DNA of 64,000 nt. It comes from Constrictibacter sp. MBR-5. GTDB taxonomy: Bacteria > Pseudomonadota > Alphaproteobacteria > JAJUGE01. Shown one piece after another: positions 1 to 9,536 of this stretch (position 1 is the stretch's first letter; each line of letters begins with the position of its first letter). The notes under the pieces were generated by a model. The model ran no database searches and was not told the origin of the DNA. It saw only the letters and a list, made by a program, of their open reading frames with translations. The stretch is taken from assembly GCF_040549485.1 (NCBI RefSeq), contig NZ_JBEPTK010000001.1, forward strand, positions 496,001 to 560,000, given 5' to 3'. A program made the translations under genes and the position numbers.

Positions 1-87
1 CGCGTCTTTTCGTTCGGCGGGGCGCAGAAACTATCCGACGGGCCGACATCAAGTCCACTGCGCAAGTCCATCGCGCCCATCGGCCGG

Positions 88-111
88 GGAACGGCGCGGG
101 AATAAACCGTT
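88..111 (+). promoter_or_regulatory. candidate ECF-type promoter of the first sigma factor
   Basis: GGAAC at 88-92 and CGTT at 108-111 are separated by 15 bases. This resembles the -35/-10 pattern used by ECF and EcfG-like sigma factors, although 16-17 bases is the more usual spacing. It lies about 55 bases before the preferred ATG, which suits autoregulation of the sigma operon. The TTG at 110 falls inside the proposed -10 and so is unlikely to be the start codon. The call rests on pattern only. Confidence 0.35.
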
Positions 112-166
112 GCAGGCGGCGTTAACGGCCCAAGATGATTCCGGGATCACCAATCACACGGCCGGC

Positions 167-685
167 ATGACCGACGGGCAGTTGCGCCAGACGCTCCATC
201 TTCACGTCGTGCGCCTCAGGCGCTACGCGCATGCCCTGGTGCGCGACGCGGACCAGGCCGAAGACCTCGTCCAGGAGTGCCTGGCGACCGCCCTGGCCCA
301 GGCGCATCGCTGGACGCCGGGGACCGACCTGCGGGCGTGGCTGTTCACCATCCTGCACAACCTGCATATCGGCGGGGTCCGCAAGCGTCTGCGCCAGGCG
401 GAGCATGTCGATCTCGAATCGGTGGCGCACCTGCTGCCGCAGGCGCCGGCACAGACGCAGCGGCTGGAGTGGCTGGAAGCGCTCTGGGCGTTCGAGCAGT
501 TGGAGCCGGATCAGCGCGAGGTCCTGCTGCTGACCGCGGTCGAGGGGTTCCGCTATCGGGAAACGGCCGACATCCTCGGCGTCGCCACGGGCACCGTGAT
601 GTCGCGCCTGTCGCGCGCGCGGCAGCGGATGCGCGACCTGCTGGCCCAGCGCGGCAAGCCGAACCTGCGTCTGGTGAAGTCATGA
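167..685 (+). CDS. ECF-family RNA polymerase sigma factor
   Basis: Sigma-70 family, extracytoplasmic-function type, 172 aa from the ATG at 167. Region 2 comes first, with the core-binding pattern ARDxDQAEDLVQE-like and then LRAWLFTILHN. It is followed by a helix-turn-helix region 4 (FRYRETADILGVATGTVMSRLSRAR-like) that would read the -35 element. The frame is open back to a TTG at 110, but that codon overlaps a candidate -10 element, so the ATG was preferred. The stop overlaps the next gene as ATGA, indicating translational coupling to its anti-sigma factor. The stimulus sensed cannot be told. A second, paralogous pair lies at 10895-12194. Confidence 0.9.
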   Translation: MTDGQLRQTLHLHVVRLRRYAHALVRDADQAEDLVQECLATALAQAHRWTPGTDLRAWLFTILHNLHIGGVRKRLRQAEHVDLESVAHLLPQAPAQTQRLEWLEALWAFEQLEPDQREVLLLTAVEGFRYRETADILGVATGTVMSRLSRARQRMRDLLAQRGKPNLRLVKS

Positions 686-1482
686 CCGTCCACGACCGAC
701 CGACGGAAGAGGAGATCCACCGCTACGTCGACGGCGTCGCGGACGAGCGCACGGCGGCGCTGGTCGAGCGCTGGCTGGAGGACGAGCCGGCCGACCTGCG
801 GCGCGTCGACGACTATCTCCGGCTCAACGAGGCATTGCACGTCGCCTTCGCCCGAACGCCCGACGGTCCGGCACGGCCGGGCCTCGACAAGGTCGAGCAG
901 CAACTCGCCCGCAAGCTGGCGATCCGCCGCCTGAGCTGGAAGCTGCGCTTCGGCCGGCCGGGACTCGCCATGCTCGGCGGCGCGGCCGTGATCGCGGGGA
1001 TGGCCTGGTTCGGCTCGACGCTCGTGTGGCACATGCCGCCCGGCTATGCCCACGAGGCCGTCGAAGCGCACCTGCTGTTCGTCTCGGACGACGAGCATCC
1101 CGTGGAGATACCGGCGGAGCGGCGGGCGGAACTGACTCGCTGGCTGTCCAAGCGCGTTGGCGTGCCGGTCCCGCTCCCGGACCTGACGGAAGCCGGCTAC
1201 TACCTGCTCGGCGGCCGCCTCGTCACCAACCATCTGAAGCCGGCGGCACAGCTCATGTATGCGCGCGGCGACGGCCACCGCATCACGCTGTTCATCACGC
1301 GGGCGGACGGCGCGCAGGAGACGCTGGCGGAACTGTTCGAGGAGCAGCAGGTGCGCTTCGTCTGCTGGCAGCACGGCAGGGCGAGCTTCGCGCTGGTCGG
1401 CTCCGAGGATCCCAATCTCCTTCGGGCCCTCTCGGACCGGATCATGGCGAGCGCGCGCGACACGGAGCAGGCCAGGTCCTGA
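682..1482 (+). CDS. single-pass membrane anti-sigma factor
   Basis: 266 aa, starting at the ATGA overlap with the sigma gene. The cytoplasmic N-terminus (about residues 8-40) has the Asp-Gly helix pattern EIHRYVDGVADERTAALVE typical of anti-sigma domains, but lacks the zinc-binding His/Cys set. One hydrophobic segment spans about residues 93-115, and the remaining 150 residues are probably periplasmic. It should hold the upstream sigma factor at the membrane until a signal arrives. Its layout matches the anti-sigma factor at 11421. Assignment rests on gene pairing, topology and N-terminal pattern; the periplasmic part is not recognisable. Confidence 0.8.
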   Translation: MTVHDRPTEEEIHRYVDGVADERTAALVERWLEDEPADLRRVDDYLRLNEALHVAFARTPDGPARPGLDKVEQQLARKLAIRRLSWKLRFGRPGLAMLGGAAVIAGMAWFGSTLVWHMPPGYAHEAVEAHLLFVSDDEHPVEIPAERRAELTRWLSKRVGVPVPLPDLTEAGYYLLGGRLVTNHLKPAAQLMYARGDGHRITLFITRADGAQETLAELFEEQQVRFVCWQHGRASFALVGSEDPNLLRALSDRIMASARDTEQARS

Positions 1483-1551
1483 TCGCGCCCCCGTCGGGGA
1501 TCGGGACCGCCCGCGATCGTCGGCCCCGCCCCTAAAGAGCCCAAACGAAAA

Positions 1552-1572
1552 GGCCGTCCCTGGGGGACGGCC
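1552..1572 (-). terminator. rho-independent terminator of the bactofilin gene
   Basis: A perfect 9-bp stem (1552-1560 with 1564-1572) has a 3-base loop. On the minus strand it is followed by TTTTCGTTT, so it terminates the leftward bactofilin transcript. On the plus strand the downstream T tract is weak, but the stem could also serve the convergent anti-sigma gene. Confidence 0.8.
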
Positions 1573-1618
1573 CTTCCTCGGATCCGATGGCCCCGGACAC
1601 GGTGCCCGGGGTGCGGTT

Positions 1619-2332
1619 TCAGCTCTTGAGGGCAGCCGGCTCGACCGGACGCGGCGCCGACGGCGCGGCATCCGCAGACGAGGAGGAAGACGGCGTGGCC
1701 GGCTTCTTCGCCGCTTCCTTGCCGAGCACCTCGGTCTCGCCGGCGATTTCGCCGCCGGCCTCGATCGCCACCTGACCGTAGCGGATGTGGCCGGAGACCT
1801 TGCCGGTCGCATGGATGGTCAGGCGCTCGCGCGCCGTCAGGTCGCCCTCGAAAGTGCCGCGGACGTGGGCGCTGTCGATCTCGACCTTGCCGACGAACAC
1901 GCCACCCTCGGCGATCTCGATGATGCGGCTGCGCATCGAGGCCTCGACATGCCCCTCGACGACGAGGGTGTCGCAATCCGCGATCTCGCCCTTAAGCCTT
2001 ATATTCTTACCGACGATCAGCTTCGCACCCTCCTCCTCGGTGACACCGGGGGTGGGCGCACCCGGCGGGAATCCGGGGCGCGCGGCGCCTTCTCCGGGAC
2101 CGATGCCACGATATGGGAAATTCGGAGTAGGGGTCTTCGCGTCCGCCATGGGTGCTCCTTGCTGCGTTCCGCGCGGTCCGGCCGCCGGTCCGCCGGTTGG
2201 TTCAGCGTCCTGCGACGGCCTGGGAGCCGCACCGACGCCGCCTGCCTGCTGAGACGGCGGCGTCCATTTCGCGCCTTCGTCACCCTCCGACTTACCGCCG
2301 AGAGGCTTGCCGAAGAGAGTGGGCTTCTTCAT
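1619..2332 (-). CDS. bactofilin
   Basis: 237 aa. Bactofilins are cytoskeletal proteins that polymerise through a right-handed beta-helix and position cell-wall or surface machinery. The first ~95 residues are Pro/Gly-rich and disordered. They are followed by the bactofilin (DUF583) core at about residues 100-200, with short repeated beta-strand units such as KLIVGKNIRLKGEIADCD, LVVEGHVEASM and GEIAGETEVLG. The C-terminal 35 residues are Ala/Ser/Pro-rich. Long disordered N- and C-tails are common in this family. It stands alone between convergent genes, and no peptidase (M23) partner gene is beside it. Confidence 0.93.
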   Translation of the reverse strand: MKKPTLFGKPLGGKSEGDEGAKWTPPSQQAGGVGAAPRPSQDAEPTGGPAAGPRGTQQGAPMADAKTPTPNFPYRGIGPGEGAARPGFPPGAPTPGVTEEEGAKLIVGKNIRLKGEIADCDTLVVEGHVEASMRSRIIEIAEGGVFVGKVEIDSAHVRGTFEGDLTARERLTIHATGKVSGHIRYGQVAIEAGGEIAGETEVLGKEAAKKPATPSSSSSADAAPSAPRPVEPAALKS

Positions 2333-2562
2333 CCGTCAAACTCACTATTTTCGGCCGTCCCGTCGGGTGGACGCGCCCTCCACAGGAACCTCCGTCCGGG
2401 GAAAGGCTCCCCTCCGACATGGTCGATTCGATTCTTTGCAGGCCGGCCGGCCCTGGCCCCCGCCACCGACAACCGCAGGCGAATCAAAACAGAAAAATAC
2501 CGCAGGTGCAATCGAGCCCGGCCAGCACTCGTTAACTTTCTGGGGATCAGTATGGGCGAGCG

Positions 2563-2587
2563 GGAACTGTCCCGCCCGCTGCCGGTT
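2563..2587 (+). promoter_or_regulatory. weak candidate ECF/EcfG-like promoter before the small membrane gene
   Basis: GGAAC at 2563-2567 and GGTT at 2584-2587 are 16 bases apart, one base off the CGTT form of the -10. It ends 21 bases before the ATG of the 59-residue membrane protein. An inverted repeat (GCGGGA/TCCCGC, 2560-2575) overlaps it. The evidence is suggestive only. The rest of 2333-2608 shows no coding signal. Confidence 0.25.
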
Positions 2588-2608
2588 GGACCGGAGAGGG
2601 AGGTTTCG

Positions 2609-2788
2609 ATGCAAGTGTCGTCGCTCCGGGCCACGTCAGCCGTCCGTATGCCCACCCCAGCCGCAACGGCCCGGGCCAGCCGGCCGCCCCGCTCCGGCAT
2701 GCGCTTCACGCGCGGCCTGCTGATCGGGTCCGCCGCGAGCGGCACCATGTGGGTGCTCATCGGCTATGCGGTGTTCGCCGCACTCTGA
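2609..2788 (+). CDS. small single-pass membrane protein, unknown function
   Basis: 59 aa. The ATG at 2609 is preceded by a purine-rich GAGAGGGAGG ribosome-binding site about 7 bases upstream. The N-terminal ~30 residues are basic and Ala/Pro-rich. The C-terminal ~28 residues (from MRFTRGLLIG) form one hydrophobic helix ending in VFAAL, so the protein would be tail-anchored or a small inner-membrane peptide. Its last 25 bases overlap the 3' end of the convergent TetR gene. No family was recognised. A good start signal and sensible topology are the only support. Confidence 0.5.
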   Translation: MQVSSLRATSAVRMPTPAATARASRPPRSGMRFTRGLLIGSAASGTMWVLIGYAVFAAL

Positions 2789-3396
2789 GGGTCGTGGCGC
2801 AGGCCACGAAAGAACACGTCGATCATCGCCACGATATCCGTCTCGAGGTCATAGGCCTCCGGGTCGCGCAGCGAATCCATGCAGAACCCGTACATGGACG
2901 CGTGCAGCGCCTTCGCCGCGATCACGGGCGACACTTCCGGCGCGAGATGGCCGAGCGCGGCAGCGCGCTCCATGATCTCCAGGCTCTTCGCCATGAAGCC
3001 GCGGCGCTGCTCGCGCTGACGCTCGGCCGCGCTGCGCAGCTCTTCGACATATTCCGACTTCTGCGAGATGATGACGAAGACGCGCCGGCGGCGTTCGTCG
3101 TCCCGGACCGAGCGCATCGCCGAGATGCAGAGGTCGCGTAACGCGTCGAGCGGGCGATCCTCGGTTCCGGCCTGCGCCATCATCTCTTCGAGCGGCAGAT
3201 CGGCACGCTGATGCATCGCCTGGAAGAGGTCGGACTTGTTCCGGAAATGCCAGTAGATCGCGCCCCGCGTCATGCCCGCGGCGCGCGCGATCTCCTCCAG
3301 CGACGTGCGCGACACCCCCTTCTCCAGGAACAGGCTCTCGGCCGCGTCGAGCAGCTGCTCGCGCGTGCGGGCCGCATCTTCCTTCGTTCGTCTCAT
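2764..3396 (-). CDS. TetR/AcrR-family repressor of the adjacent RND pump
   Basis: 210 aa. The N-terminal TetR DNA-binding domain (about residues 10-58) contains LLDAAESLFLEKGVSRTSL and the recognition helix MTRGAIYWHFRNKSDLF. The C-terminal ligand-binding part resembles the AcrR/TtgR branch. It is divergent from the efflux operon, with a 16-18 bp inverted repeat in the gap that is the expected operator. By analogy with AcrR and TtgR it should repress the pump, and possibly itself, until a drug-like ligand binds. The effector cannot be predicted. Confidence 0.9.
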   Translation of the reverse strand: MRRTKEDAARTREQLLDAAESLFLEKGVSRTSLEEIARAAGMTRGAIYWHFRNKSDLFQAMHQRADLPLEEMMAQAGTEDRPLDALRDLCISAMRSVRDDERRRRVFVIISQKSEYVEELRSAAERQREQRRGFMAKSLEIMERAAALGHLAPEVSPVIAAKALHASMYGFCMDSLRDPEAYDLETDIVAMIDVFFRGLRHDPQSAANTA

Positions 3397-3497
3397 CGCC
3401 GCCTCTCCCTGGTCCTGGTCACCGTTCTATCGCGCTCCCTCGCCATCCCGCCGCCGTAACATCCCGCAACAATGCCTCATATCTGCCGCCTTGAAAT

Positions 3498-3515
3498 ATA
3501 CATGCAGGCATGTAT
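3498..3515. promoter_or_regulatory. TetR/AcrR operator (inverted repeat)
   Basis: ATACATGC (3498-3505) and GCATGTAT (3508-3515) form a perfect 8-bp inverted repeat around a 2-base spacer, in the gap between the TetR gene and the efflux operon. The TACAT...ATGTA half-sites resemble the AcrR-type operator. The repeat includes the ATG at 3510, which argues for the later ATG at 3576 as the pump operon's start. Confidence 0.75.
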
Positions 3516-3575
3516 GTTCAACGCCGATGGCTACCGCAGGTGCGAAGGCCACGCCACTTTGTTCGGATTATTTCC

Positions 3576-4790
3576 ATGTCTCCGACGCCGATTTGCCGCG
3601 GGCCGCGCGCCCTGACGGCGGCGCTTCTCATCGGGCTTCTCGTCTCCGGCTGCGAGGAGAAGCAGGCGGCCCAGGCACCCGCAGCGCCGCCGCCGCCGCA
3701 GGTGGGCGTCTTGAAGGTGCAGCCGCAGAACGTGCCGCTCCAGTTCGAGTATGCGGGACGCACCGCCGGCTCACGCGAAATTGAGGTGCGCGCACGCGTC
3801 GGCGGGATCCTGCAGGAGCGAACCTATGTCGAGGGCCAGCGGGTCGAGGCGGGGAAGGTGCTGTTCCGCATCGACCCGGAGCCGTTCAAGGTGGCCCTGC
3901 AGCAGGCGGAAGCGCGCCTGAAGACCGAGCAGGCGGTGCTGCGCCAGGCTGATCGAACCTGGGCGCGCGTCTCCACGCTGTACAAGGACCGGGCGGTCAG
4001 CGGCCGCGAGCGGGACGAGGCGCAGTCGAGCCTGGAGACGAGCCGCGCCGGCGTCGCCCTCGCCGAGGCCGAAGTGCGCGCCGCGCGCATCAACCTCGAC
4101 TACACCACCGTCACCGCGCCGATCGACGGCGTCACCAGCCGAGAGGCCTTGTCGGAAGGCAGCCTGGTCGGCACCACCGCCGACAACAGCCTGCTGACCC
4201 GGATCACGCAGCTCGATCCGATCTACGTCAACTTCGCCTATCCGGACGCCGAGGCGGCGGCGACGCGCCGCATGATCGACGAGGGTACCTACCGGACGCC
4301 GGAGGACCGGCGACTGACGGTCAGGGTCCGTCTCGGTGACGGCTCGCTGCACCCGCATGCCGGCTTCGTCGACTTCACCGACAGCGTGGTCGATCCGCAG
4401 ACGGGCACGATCCGCGTACGGGCGACCGTGCCCAATCCCGACGAGACCCTGCTCCCCGGCCAGTTCGTGCGGGTGATCGTGGAGGGCATCAGCCGGCCCG
4501 ACTCGATCGCCGTGCCGGAGCGCGCGGTCATGCAGGGGCCGCAGGGGGCCTTCCTCTATGCCGTCGGCGCCGACGGCAAGGCTCAGGTCAAGCCGGTGAA
4601 GCTCGGCCTGTCGACGCCCGCGGGCCGCATCATCGACTCGGGTATCGCCGGTGGCGAGCGGGTGGTGGTGGAGGGCGTGATCAAGGTCAGGCCCGGTCAG
4701 CCGGTGAAGGCGGTCGATCCCGGCCAGCTCGCCGCCGCGGAGCCTAAGGCTCCATCGGCGAAGACCACTGAAACCAAGGACGCCCGATGA
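3576..4790 (+). CDS. RND efflux periplasmic adaptor (membrane fusion) lipoprotein
   Basis: 404 aa, AcrA/MexA type. A lipoprotein signal ends in LLVSGC, so Cys would be lipidated and anchored in the inner membrane. A lipoyl half-motif and a coiled-coil hairpin rich in Ala/Glu/Arg follow, then the second lipoyl half ([19 protein letters not shown]) and beta-barrel domains. The frame is open from an ATG at 3510, but that codon lies in the operator and would bury the signal peptide, so 3576 was chosen. The stop overlaps the pump gene as ATGA. The adaptor bridges the RND pump and the outer-membrane channel encoded downstream. Confidence 0.93.
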   Translation: MSPTPICRGPRALTAALLIGLLVSGCEEKQAAQAPAAPPPPQVGVLKVQPQNVPLQFEYAGRTAGSREIEVRARVGGILQERTYVEGQRVEAGKVLFRIDPEPFKVALQQAEARLKTEQAVLRQADRTWARVSTLYKDRAVSGRERDEAQSSLETSRAGVALAEAEVRAARINLDYTTVTAPIDGVTSREALSEGSLVGTTADNSLLTRITQLDPIYVNFAYPDAEAAATRRMIDEGTYRTPEDRRLTVRVRLGDGSLHPHAGFVDFTDSVVDPQTGTIRVRATVPNPDETLLPGQFVRVIVEGISRPDSIAVPERAVMQGPQGAFLYAVGADGKAQVKPVKLGLSTPAGRIIDSGIAGGERVVVEGVIKVRPGQPVKAVDPGQLAAAEPKAPSAKTTETKDAR

Positions 4791-7700
4791 TCTCGCGCTT
4801 CTTCATCGATCGGCCGGTCTTCGCCTCGGTCCTCTCCATCGTGGTGGTGATCGCCGGCATCGTCGCAATGCGGGCCCTGCCGATCGCCCAGTATCCGGAT
4901 ATCGTGCCGCCCGAGGTCGTCGTCTCGGCCACGTATCCCGGCGCCAGCGCCGAAGTGCTGGCGACGACCGTCGCGGCACCGATGGAGCAGGAGATCAACG
5001 GCGTCGAGAACATGCTCTACATGCGCTCGTCGGCGTCGAGCAGCGGCCAGTTGAGCCTGACGGTCACCTTCGAGATCGGCACCGATCCCGACCAGGCGAC
5101 CATCGACGTGAACAACCGGGTGCAGGCCGCCGAGGCGCGCCTGCCCGAGGAAGTGCGGCGCCAGGGCGTGACCGTGAAGAAGCGGTCCAGCTCGATCCTG
5201 CAGGTCGTCACGCTCTACTCGCCCGACGGGCGCTACGACCCGATCTATGTCAGCAACTACGCGCTGGTGAACGTCCTCGACGAACTGAAGCGCGTGCCGG
5301 GCGTCGGCGACGCGTCGCTGTTCGGGGCCAAGGACTATTCGATGCGCATCTGGCTGCGCCCGGACAAGCTGGCGCAGCTCGGCCTGACGCCCAGCGACGT
5401 GGCGGACGCCATTCGCGAGCAGAATTCGCAATTCGCCGCGGGTGCCTTCGGCCAGGAGCCGACGGCGGATGCACCGGACTTCACCTACACGGTCACGACG
5501 CGCGGCCGACTCGTCGAGGCGTCGGAGTTCGAGAACATCATCGTCCGGTCGGACGAGAACGGGGCTACCCTCCGGGTCCGCGACGTGGCCAGGGTCGAAC
5601 TCGGCGCCCGCGATTACGGCTTCGCCGCCTCCTACAACGGCAAGCCGAGCATCGCGATCGGCATCTATCTGCAGCCCGGGGCCAACGCGCTCTCCACGAC
5701 CCAGGGCGTCGCCGACAAGCTGGAAGAGATGTCGGCGCGCTTCCCCGAGGGCATCGCCTACGCCCTGCCCTTCGATACAACCAAGTTCGTCGAGGTCTCG
5801 ATCGAGGAGGTCATCATGACCTTCGCCGAGGCCATCATCCTCGTCATCCTGGTCGTCTATCTGTTCCTGCAGAACGCGCGGGCGACGGTCATCCCGCTGG
5901 TCGCGGTGCCGGTATCGCTGATCGGCACCTTCGCCGGCATGTACCTGCTTGGCTTCTCGATCAACCTGCTGACCCTGTTCGGCATGGTGCTGGCCATCGG
6001 CATCGTCGTCGACGACGCCATCGTCGTGCTCGAGAACGTCGAGCGCATCATGCGCACGGAGAAGCTTCGACCGCGGGAAGCGGCGATCAAGGCGATGGAG
6101 GAGGTGACCGGTCCCGTCATCGCCATCGTGCTGGTGCTCTGCGCCGTGTTCGTGCCGATCGGCTTCATGGGCGGGCTGACCGGCGAGATGTACAAGCAGT
6201 TCGCCATCACCATCGCCGTCTCGGTCGCCATCTCCGGCTTCGTCGCCCTGACGCTCAGCCCGGCGCTCTGCGCCATCATGCTGAAGCAGTCGCACAGCGA
6301 GCCCGCCGCGCCGTTCCGCGTCTTCAACCGCTGGTTCGACCGGGTCACGGCCGGCTATACCGCGGGCGTCAGGTTCCTGATCCGCCGGACGTTCCTCGGC
6401 GTCCTGCTGTTCGCCGCGCTGATCGGCGTCACGGTGATGCTCTTCAACCGGATCCCCTCGGCGCTCGTGCCGGAGGAGGACCAGGGCTACATGTTCGCCA
6501 TCGCCATCCTGCCACCCGGTGCGTCGCTGGACCGTACGCAGCAGGCGACGGACGAGATGACGCGTCGCCTGATGGCCCAGCCGCAGGTCGGCCACGTGGT
6601 GACCTTCGCCGGCTTCGACCTGCTGTCGCAGTCGCAGAAGACCAGCACGGGCATCTCCTTCATCAACCTGAAGGACTGGAGCGAGCGGCCGGAGCCGTCC
6701 GACAGTTCCAGCGCGCTCGCCGGCAAGTTCATGGGGATCAACGCGACGATCCCCGAGGCCATGGTCATCGCCATCAACCCGCCGCCGATCACCGGCATGA
6801 GCATCACCGGCGGCTTCGAAGGCTATCTCCAGAGCCGTGGCGGGGCGTCGCCCAAGGAGGTCGCCGACGTCACGGCCCGCCTGGTCGCCGCCGCCGCGCA
6901 GCGGCCGGAACTGACCGGTGTGCGGACCACCTTCACGACCAACGTGCCGCAGTACCATGTGGAACTCGACCGAGAGAAGGCGAAGGCGCTGAACGTGCCG
7001 ATCGACGCCGTCTTCACGACCATGCAGAGCACGTTCGGCAGTCTGTACGTCAACGACTTCACGCTGTTCGGCCGCGTCTTCCGCGTCACCCTGCAGTCGG
7101 AAGCCGCGTTCCGCGAGAAGCCCGAAGACCTGCGCAACGTCTTCGTCCGCTCCTCCACCGGCGAGATGATCCCCCTCGACTCGCTGGTGACGGTCGAGCG
7201 TGTCATCGGTCCCGATCTGATCGAACGGTTCAACGCATTCACGGCGGCGAAGATCATGGGCGAGCCGGCGGCCGGCTACAGCTCAGGACAGGCCCTCACG
7301 GCGATCGAGGAGGTCGCGGCAGAGACGCTGCCCGCCGACTACACGCTCGGCTGGATCGGCTCGGCCTACCAGGAGAAGGCCGCCAGCGGCAGCGCCGCCC
7401 AAGCCTTCATCTTCGGCATCGTCATGGTCTTCCTGATCCTGGCGGCGCAGTACGAGAAATGGTCGCTGCCGCTGGCCGTGATCACCGCCGTCCCCTTCGC
7501 CGTCTTCGGGGCGCTGCTGGCCGTCTGGCTGCGCGGCCTGTCGAACGACGTCTACCTCCAGGTCGGCCTCGTCACGCTGGTCGGATTGTCGGCCAAGAAC
7601 GCGATCCTGATCGTCGAATTCGCCGTCCTGTCGCACCAGCGCGGCATGAGCATCGTCGACGCCGCGAACGAGGCGGCGAAGCTGCGCTTCCGGCCGATCG

Positions 7701-7924
7701 TCATGACCTCCCTCGCCTTCATCCTGGGCTGCGTGCCGCTGGCGATCAGCACGGGCGCCGGCGCGGCCAGCCGCCACTCCATCGGGACGGGCGTCATCGG
7801 CGGCATGCTCGCCGCCACCTTCCTCGCGACCTTCATGGTGCCGATGTTCTTCAAGCTGATCGCCGGTGTCGGCGCCAAGCGGGAGGCGCGCCGCGCCCTC
7901 CGCCAGGAGCAGGCGCATGCCTGA
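4787..7924 (+). CDS. RND multidrug efflux permease (HAE1/AcrB type)
   Basis: 1045 aa, the usual AcrB/MexB length. It is an inner-membrane trimeric proton/drug antiporter with 12 expected membrane helices and two large periplasmic loops. The N-terminus [18 protein letters not shown] is typical. The proton-relay aspartates are in [10 protein letters not shown] (D409/D410) and the relay lysine in [12 protein letters not shown] (K937). It is translationally coupled to the adaptor upstream and overlaps the outer-membrane channel gene by 8 bases, so the three subunits are made together under the divergent TetR repressor. Substrates are unknown. Confidence 0.96.
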   Translation: MISRFFIDRPVFASVLSIVVVIAGIVAMRALPIAQYPDIVPPEVVVSATYPGASAEVLATTVAAPMEQEINGVENMLYMRSSASSSGQLSLTVTFEIGTDPDQATIDVNNRVQAAEARLPEEVRRQGVTVKKRSSSILQVVTLYSPDGRYDPIYVSNYALVNVLDELKRVPGVGDASLFGAKDYSMRIWLRPDKLAQLGLTPSDVADAIREQNSQFAAGAFGQEPTADAPDFTYTVTTRGRLVEASEFENIIVRSDENGATLRVRDVARVELGARDYGFAASYNGKPSIAIGIYLQPGANALSTTQGVADKLEEMSARFPEGIAYALPFDTTKFVEVSIEEVIMTFAEAIILVILVVYLFLQNARATVIPLVAVPVSLIGTFAGMYLLGFSINLLTLFGMVLAIGIVVDDAIVVLENVERIMRTEKLRPREAAIKAMEEVTGPVIAIVLVLCAVFVPIGFMGGLTGEMYKQFAITIAVSVAISGFVALTLSPALCAIMLKQSHSEPAAPFRVFNRWFDRVTAGYTAGVRFLIRRTFLGVLLFAALIGVTVMLFNRIPSALVPEEDQGYMFAIAILPPGASLDRTQQATDEMTRRLMAQPQVGHVVTFAGFDLLSQSQKTSTGISFINLKDWSERPEPSDSSSALAGKFMGINATIPEAMVIAINPPPITGMSITGGFEGYLQSRGGASPKEVADVTARLVAAAAQRPELTGVRTTFTTNVPQYHVELDREKAKALNVPIDAVFTTMQSTFGSLYVNDFTLFGRVFRVTLQSEAAFREKPEDLRNVFVRSSTGEMIPLDSLVTVERVIGPDLIERFNAFTAAKIMGEPAAGYSSGQALTAIEEVAAETLPADYTLGWIGSAYQEKAASGSAAQAFIFGIVMVFLILAAQYEKWSLPLAVITAVPFAVFGALLAVWLRGLSNDVYLQVGLVTLVGLSAKNAILIVEFAVLSHQRGMSIVDAANEAAKLRFRPIVMTSLAFILGCVPLAISTGAGAASRHSIGTGVIGGMLAATFLATFMVPMFFKLIAGVGAKREARRALRQEQAHA

Positions 7925-9389
7925 GCCACGCCCGGTGCGCCTGCGCCGCTCCCCCCTCCTCGGCGGCGTCGCCCTCCTCGTCCTGCTGGCCGGCTGCACC
8001 GTCGGCCCCGACTATGAGCGGCCGCAGACCGAGCTGCCCGCCCGCTGGTCCGCCGCACCGTCGGCGAAGGTGGCGGACAGGGCGGCCGGCGCCCCAGCCG
8101 TCACCACGACCAGCGTGCAGCCGGACTGGTGGCGGCGTTTCGACGATCCGGTGCTGACCGTGTTGGTCGAGCGGGCACTGGCTGCCAACGAGGACATCCA
8201 GCTCGCCGCGGCGCGCGTCGCGGAGGCGCGGGCCAACCTCAGCTTCACACGCGCCGACCGGCTGCCCAGCCTCGGCGCCGAGGCGTCGGCCTCGCGGGTG
8301 CGCAGCAGCGGCGACCTGACGTCGCCGACCGTCGACCGCACGGTCAACGACTTCCGCCTCGCCAGCGTGCTGAGCTACGAGGTCGACCTATGGGGCCGCC
8401 TCGCCCGCTCCAACGAGGCGGCGCGCGCCGCGCTGCTCTCCACCCGGGCCGCGCGCGACGCCGTTCGCCTCGCCGTCGCCTCCGACACCGCGCTCGCCTA
8501 TTTCAATCTGCGCTCGCTGGACGAGCAGCTGGCCATCGCCGAGCGGACCGTCACGTCGCGCTCCGAGTCGCTCGACCTCCAGCAGTCGCAGTTCGACGCG
8601 GGTGCCGTGACCGAACTCGAACTGCGCCAGGCCCAGGCGGAACTCGCGGCGGCCCAGGCGCAGGTGCCGCAGCTGCGCCGCGCCCGCGACGAGCAGGTGA
8701 ACGCGCTCGCCGCGCTGCTCGGCAGTTCGCCGCGCGCGATCATCGAGGACGCCATGCCGCGCGGTTTGGAGATCGACCAGCTGCCGGTGCCGCCGCTGCG
8801 CCCGGAGCTGCAGCCGGCCGCGCTGCTGGAGCGGCGTCCCGACATCCGCGACGCCGAGCAGCAGCTGCGCGCGGCCAACGCGGAGATCGGCGTGGCGCGC
8901 GCGGCCTACTTCCCGACGCTCTCGCTCAGCGCACTGCTCGGTCTGGAGAGCCTGGAACTGGATCGTCTGTTCAGCGGCGGCGCGGGGACATGGCAGCTGC
9001 TCGGCAACTCGTCCGCGCCGCTCTTCGACTTCGGCCGGACGGAAGCCAACGTGCGGGCCGCCGAGGCGCGCCGCGAGCAGGCACAGTCGACCTATCGCGG
9101 CACCGTCCGCACCGCCTTCCGCGAGGTCGCGGACGCGGTCGGCGCGCAGCAGACCACGACGGAGCGCCTGGAGGCGGAGACCCGGCAGGTCCAGACGCGG
9201 CGCGACACGCTCGGCCTCGCGCGCCGCCGCTACGAGGCGGGCTATTCCAGCTATCTCGAGGTCCTGGACGCCCAGCGGACCCTTTTCCAGTCCGAACTCG
9301 ACAGGGTCGACGCCCAGCGCGAACGCCTCGCCGCCACGGTCGACGTCTACAAGGCGCTCGGCGGCGGCTGGACTGCCGACGCACCGTAA
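7917..9389 (+). CDS. outer-membrane efflux channel lipoprotein (NodT/OprM family)
   Basis: 490 aa. The signal peptide ends in [16 protein letters not shown], the classic start of NodT-type lipoproteins. Two outer-membrane efflux (TolC-like) repeats follow, with long Ala/Arg/Glu-rich helices that form the periplasmic tunnel. The second repeat contains [20 protein letters not shown], a signature of the family. The start overlaps the pump stop by 8 bases (ATGCCTGA). It completes the tripartite pump. The open frame extends back to 7866, but those codons precede the signal peptide and overlap the permease. Confidence 0.95.
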   Translation: MPEPRPVRLRRSPLLGGVALLVLLAGCTVGPDYERPQTELPARWSAAPSAKVADRAAGAPAVTTTSVQPDWWRRFDDPVLTVLVERALAANEDIQLAAARVAEARANLSFTRADRLPSLGAEASASRVRSSGDLTSPTVDRTVNDFRLASVLSYEVDLWGRLARSNEAARAALLSTRAARDAVRLAVASDTALAYFNLRSLDEQLAIAERTVTSRSESLDLQQSQFDAGAVTELELRQAQAELAAAQAQVPQLRRARDEQVNALAALLGSSPRAIIEDAMPRGLEIDQLPVPPLRPELQPAALLERRPDIRDAEQQLRAANAEIGVARAAYFPTLSLSALLGLESLELDRLFSGGAGTWQLLGNSSAPLFDFGRTEANVRAAEARREQAQSTYRGTVRTAFREVADAVGAQQTTTERLEAETRQVQTRRDTLGLARRRYEAGYSSYLEVLDAQRTLFQSELDRVDAQRERLAATVDVYKALGGGWTADAP

Positions 9390-9427
9390 GGGCACCCTCA
9401 CCGGCCGCGTCAGGGTGTGATAGAGGC

Positions 9428-9460
9428 GATCACGGCACCGGCCCCGCCGGTGCTATGATC
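9428..9460 (+). terminator. hairpin after the efflux operon
   Basis: A perfect 8-bp stem (9435-9442 with 9446-9453, loop CCC) is extended by GATCA/TGATC arms across a small internal loop. It sits about 40 bases past the channel gene's stop. The T tract after it is poor, so it is either a weak terminator or an mRNA 3'-end stabiliser. Confidence 0.5.
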
Positions 9461-9536
9461 GTTCCCGCGTGGCCGGCGGGCGGAGCGACATCGGGCGTTC
9501 GATGACGCCGCCTCTCCGGCCGGGCGGGAGGGGCGC

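Noticed and set aside
110-166. 19-residue extension of the first sigma factor from a TTG
   Set aside because: It overlaps a candidate -10 element, is not similar to sigma factor N-termini, and an ATG is present at 167.
3510-3575. 22-residue N-terminal extension of the efflux adaptor
   Set aside because: It lies within the likely operator, lacks similarity to the family and would place a basic peptide before the lipoprotein signal.
4697-6958. 753-residue open frame on the minus strand opposite the RND pump
   Set aside because: It is antisense to a strongly conserved pump gene, is dominated by Arg/Asp/His-rich repeats typical of reverse frames in high-GC DNA, and has no recognisable domain.
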